DNA from: Sulfuricurvum sp. IAE1
Lineage (GTDB): Bacteria > Campylobacterota > Campylobacteria > Campylobacterales > Sulfurimonadaceae
Assembly: GCA_945867285.1 (NCBI GenBank)
Contig: CAMBHX010000073.1
Location: 1 to 7,822 of the forward strand
Direction: 5' to 3'
DNA: 7,822 nt
The number at the start of each line of letters is the position of its first letter. The first letter of the stretch is position 1. The notes beneath the pieces are model-generated. The model was not told the DNA's origin and made no database searches. It worked only from the letters and a program-made list of their open reading frames with translations. Of the stretch, positions 6,272 through 7,822 are shown in pieces. The position numbers and the translations under genes were made by a program.

Positions 6272-6282
6272 TACTTCTTGGC

Positions 6283-6295
6283 TACTATAGCACAC
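6283..6295 (+). promoter_or_regulatory. Putative -10 region before the small Met-rich/OMP gene pair
   Basis: TACTATAGCACAC resembles TAGTATAGCATAC at 1422-1434 (11 of 13 positions) and lies 21 bases before the ATG at 6317, in the only gap (45 bases) between the kinase and the next gene. It may give this pair its own promoter in addition to readthrough from the kinase. No -35 is seen. Confidence 0.3.
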
Positions 6296-6316
6296 TTGTT
6301 TTACAAAGGATAGATT

Positions 6317-6646
6317 ATGAAACTTTCACCCCTTATTGTTATGACGTTGTTGGTAGCTGGGAGTGTGCATGGGGATAGCTCTATGGATACGCAGATTGAA
6401 CAAATTATGAATGCGCCTGCAAGCCAGCGAGTAGCTCTTATGAATCAACTCAAAACCAAACTGGCAAATATGAACAACAGCGAGCGTAACGAGGCGTTGC
6501 AAAAGCTCCAAGGTGGTATGAATCATGGCGGGAACAATGGAAACTCCGTGATGCATAATCGTCCAGCATCAGCACCAATGCAACAGATGAACACCAATAC
6601 GCAACTACAACAAATGAACGGCGCATCTATGCCCAAAGGGCGCTAA
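6317..6646 (+). CDS. Small secreted Met/Asn/Gln-rich protein
   Basis: A 109-residue hypothetical protein with an N-terminal signal sequence (MKLSPLIVMTLLVAGSVHG, likely cleaved before DSSM). The first mature half is helical and charged (QIEQIMNAPASQRVALMNQL, then NNSERNEALQKLQGG). The second half is low-complexity, rich in Met, Asn, Gln and Gly (HGGNNGNS, PMQQMNTNTQLQQMNGASM). Twelve of 109 residues are Met. The layout (signal peptide, short helical region with an ER motif, disordered Met/Gln tail) matches the small proteins at 3537-4495, but sequence similarity is too weak to claim the same family. AAAGGA at 6305-6310, six bases upstream, supports the start. The outer-membrane gene begins two bases after its stop, so the two are cotranslated. 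Function not recognised. Confidence 0.75.
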   Translation: MKLSPLIVMTLLVAGSVHGDSSMDTQIEQIMNAPASQRVALMNQLKTKLANMNNSERNEALQKLQGGMNHGGNNGNSVMHNRPASAPMQQMNTNTQLQQMNGASMPKGR

Positions 6647-6648
6647 TC

Positions 6649-7461
6649 ATGAAAAATCTATTACTCTTTTTACTGTTAGGCTCGTTGTATGTGGTCAGCG
6701 CAGGTGATGCTGATTTTGATGGCGTTGATGACATCAATGATAAATGTCCCAATACCCCCTTTAGTGATCTCTCCGATAGTAGCGGATGCACGACAACATC
6801 GCTGTATACCCCAACACATTACGACATTATTATGGGGTACAATTACGCCAGCTCCAACCCTAATACACTCGAAGATACCAAAACCTCTAGTGCAACACTT
6901 CAAGCGGATATTTATCATGGAAACTTTTCGGGACAGATTCAATCCTCGTATTACAAATCCACTGGAAGTAGTTACAACGCTCAGGGAGCTAACGACACCC
7001 AACTTTCTCTCTATTATTCCCTAAAACCCCTCACATCACTCACAATTCAAGCGGGTACTGGGGTGATTTTACCCACCTACGAGACAGGATATAACAACGA
7101 AGCTACTGATTATCTTGGGTCACTGTCTATGAGATACTCTGCCACCAACAACATCAATCTTTTTGGGGGCTACACCCACACGATGATTAACGACGATAAT
7201 ATTCCAAACCTCGTAGACTATCAAGATACGGATGCTTTTTATGCAGGTTTGGGCTATGCGAGTGCAAAAAACGGCTCCCTCAACGTCTCGTACGCCAATA
7301 CCAAAAGTATCTATGTTGGGGTTGAAAACATCGAAACACTCTCGTGCGGAGTGATGATTCCGCTGGATACGCACTGGTTTGTCCTTGGGGATTATCGATA
7401 CGGTCTTAGTGACAGTGCCAGTGATAATGAGGTAGCTTTACGACTGGGTTATGCTTTTTAG
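6649..7461 (+). CDS. Outer-membrane beta-barrel protein with thrombospondin type 3 motif
   Basis: A 270-residue exported protein with a signal peptide of about 18 residues (MKNLLLFLLLGSLYVVSA). Directly after cleavage comes a thrombospondin-type-3-like calcium-binding motif, DADFDGVDDINDKCPNTP at about 20-37, closed by a second Cys at 47 (SSGC), the usual Cys-paired arrangement. From about residue 55 the sequence alternates polar and hydrophobic or aromatic residues, with repeated Tyr/Gly strands, and ends LRLGYAF. A C-terminal Phe is the typical BAM recognition signal of outer-membrane barrels. No OmpA-like peptidoglycan-binding domain is present, although this motif often precedes one. AAAGGG at 6635-6640 lies eight bases upstream of the ATG. 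It is cotranslated with the small Met-rich protein. The barrel family and substrate are not recognised. Confidence 0.82.
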   Translation: MKNLLLFLLLGSLYVVSAGDADFDGVDDINDKCPNTPFSDLSDSSGCTTTSLYTPTHYDIIMGYNYASSNPNTLEDTKTSSATLQADIYHGNFSGQIQSSYYKSTGSSYNAQGANDTQLSLYYSLKPLTSLTIQAGTGVILPTYETGYNNEATDYLGSLSMRYSATNNINLFGGYTHTMINDDNIPNLVDYQDTDAFYAGLGYASAKNGSLNVSYANTKSIYVGVENIETLSCGVMIPLDTHWFVLGDYRYGLSDSASDNEVALRLGYAF

Positions 7462-7475
7462 GGTACACTTCTCCC

Positions 7476-7822
7476 ATGACAAAAGCCAAACTCCTCTTTT
7501 TAGAAGACGATCCCAATCTCTCCGAGAGTGTTACAGAATATCTTGAAGAAAACGGCTATAGCGTAACTAACGTCTATGATGCCTTGGCATGCGAAGATGC
7601 TCTCTATGAGCAAAAATTTGACCTTCTACTGCTGGATGTCAACATTCCGGATGGAGATGGATTTTCATTGCTCAAAAACAGTAGAGAATCAGGCAATCAT
7701 ACTCCCGCTATTTTTCTCACTTCACGCAATGGAATGAACGATGTCGAGCAGGGTTTCGAATCGGGTGGTGATGATTATTTACGTAAGCCCTATGAGCTCA
7801 AAGAGTTGCTTTTGCGGATACA
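7476..7822 (+). CDS. Response regulator receiver domain, 3' truncated by window edge
   Basis: The open frame starting at ATG 7476 runs off the right edge after 115 complete codons. It encodes a receiver domain: acidic Glu10, Asp11 and Asp12 (LLFLEDDPNL), phospho-acceptor Asp54 (LLLLDVNIPDGDGF), Thr82 (IFLTSR) and Lys104 (DDYLRKPYELKEL). By likeness to the regulator at 4600 it is probably OmpR-type, but the output domain is outside the window. It starts 14 bases after the outer-membrane gene. The only upstream purine run, AGGG at 7460-7463, is 12 bases away, so initiation may be weak or coupled. A partner kinase would be expected to follow. Confidence 0.88.
   Translation, partial: MTKAKLLFLEDDPNLSESVTEYLEENGYSVTNVYDALACEDALYEQKFDLLLLDVNIPDGDGFSLLKNSRESGNHTPAIFLTSRNGMNDVEQGFESGGDDYLRKPYELKELLLRI

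Noticed and set aside
6676..7024. Open frames on both strands inside the outer-membrane protein gene
   Set aside because: They lack ribosome binding sites and domain-like sequence, and the barrel frame has a signal peptide, TSP3 motif and C-terminal Phe.

Overview
The window looks like a chromosomal stretch from a Campylobacterota (epsilonproteobacterial) organism, most like the Sulfurimonas/Sulfuricurvum type. The grounds are the DUF1104-type small periplasmic proteins, AAAGGA/AAGGA ribosome binding sites, AT-leaning tightly packed genes, and short OmpR-type two-component systems. No sequence search was possible, so the taxonomy is an inference.

Left part (1-3471): the ATPase of a MacB/LolD/DevA-type ABC exporter, whose partner genes would lie off the left edge, runs convergently into a secreted L,D-transpeptidase-like protein on the minus strand. 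Their TAA stop codons share the palindrome TTAA. A divergent intergenic region (1386-1464) then leads to a GNAT-like acetyltransferase and, 9 bases after its stop, an NhaC-family Na+/H+ antiporter. The antiporter reading frame clearly continues upstream of its first canonical start (TTG at 2263) to an ATC codon at 2098 with a good Shine-Dalgarno sequence. This suggests a rare ATC start, a sequencing or assembly error, or stop-codon readthrough from the acetyltransferase, which is in the same frame.

Middle part (3537-4527): three consecutive small Met/Gln-rich proteins, two of them secreted DUF1104-type paralogues. Between them sits a related protein with no signal peptide. The block ends in a clear rho-independent terminator.

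Right part (4600-7822): an OmpR-type response regulator and a histidine kinase overlapping by 14 bases, both using TTG starts. They are followed by a fourth small secreted Met-rich protein, an outer-membrane beta-barrel protein with an N-terminal thrombospondin-type-3 calcium-binding motif, and the start of a second response regulator cut by the window edge.

Taken together, the right half reads as an envelope-sensing cassette: Met-rich periplasmic proteins, a beta-barrel porin-like protein, and two-component regulators whose kinase has a cysteine pair in its periplasmic sensor. A role in metal or oxidant handling at the envelope is a hypothesis only. No rRNA, tRNA, CRISPR array or insertion sequence was seen, and no gene-free stretch exceeds about 105 bases.
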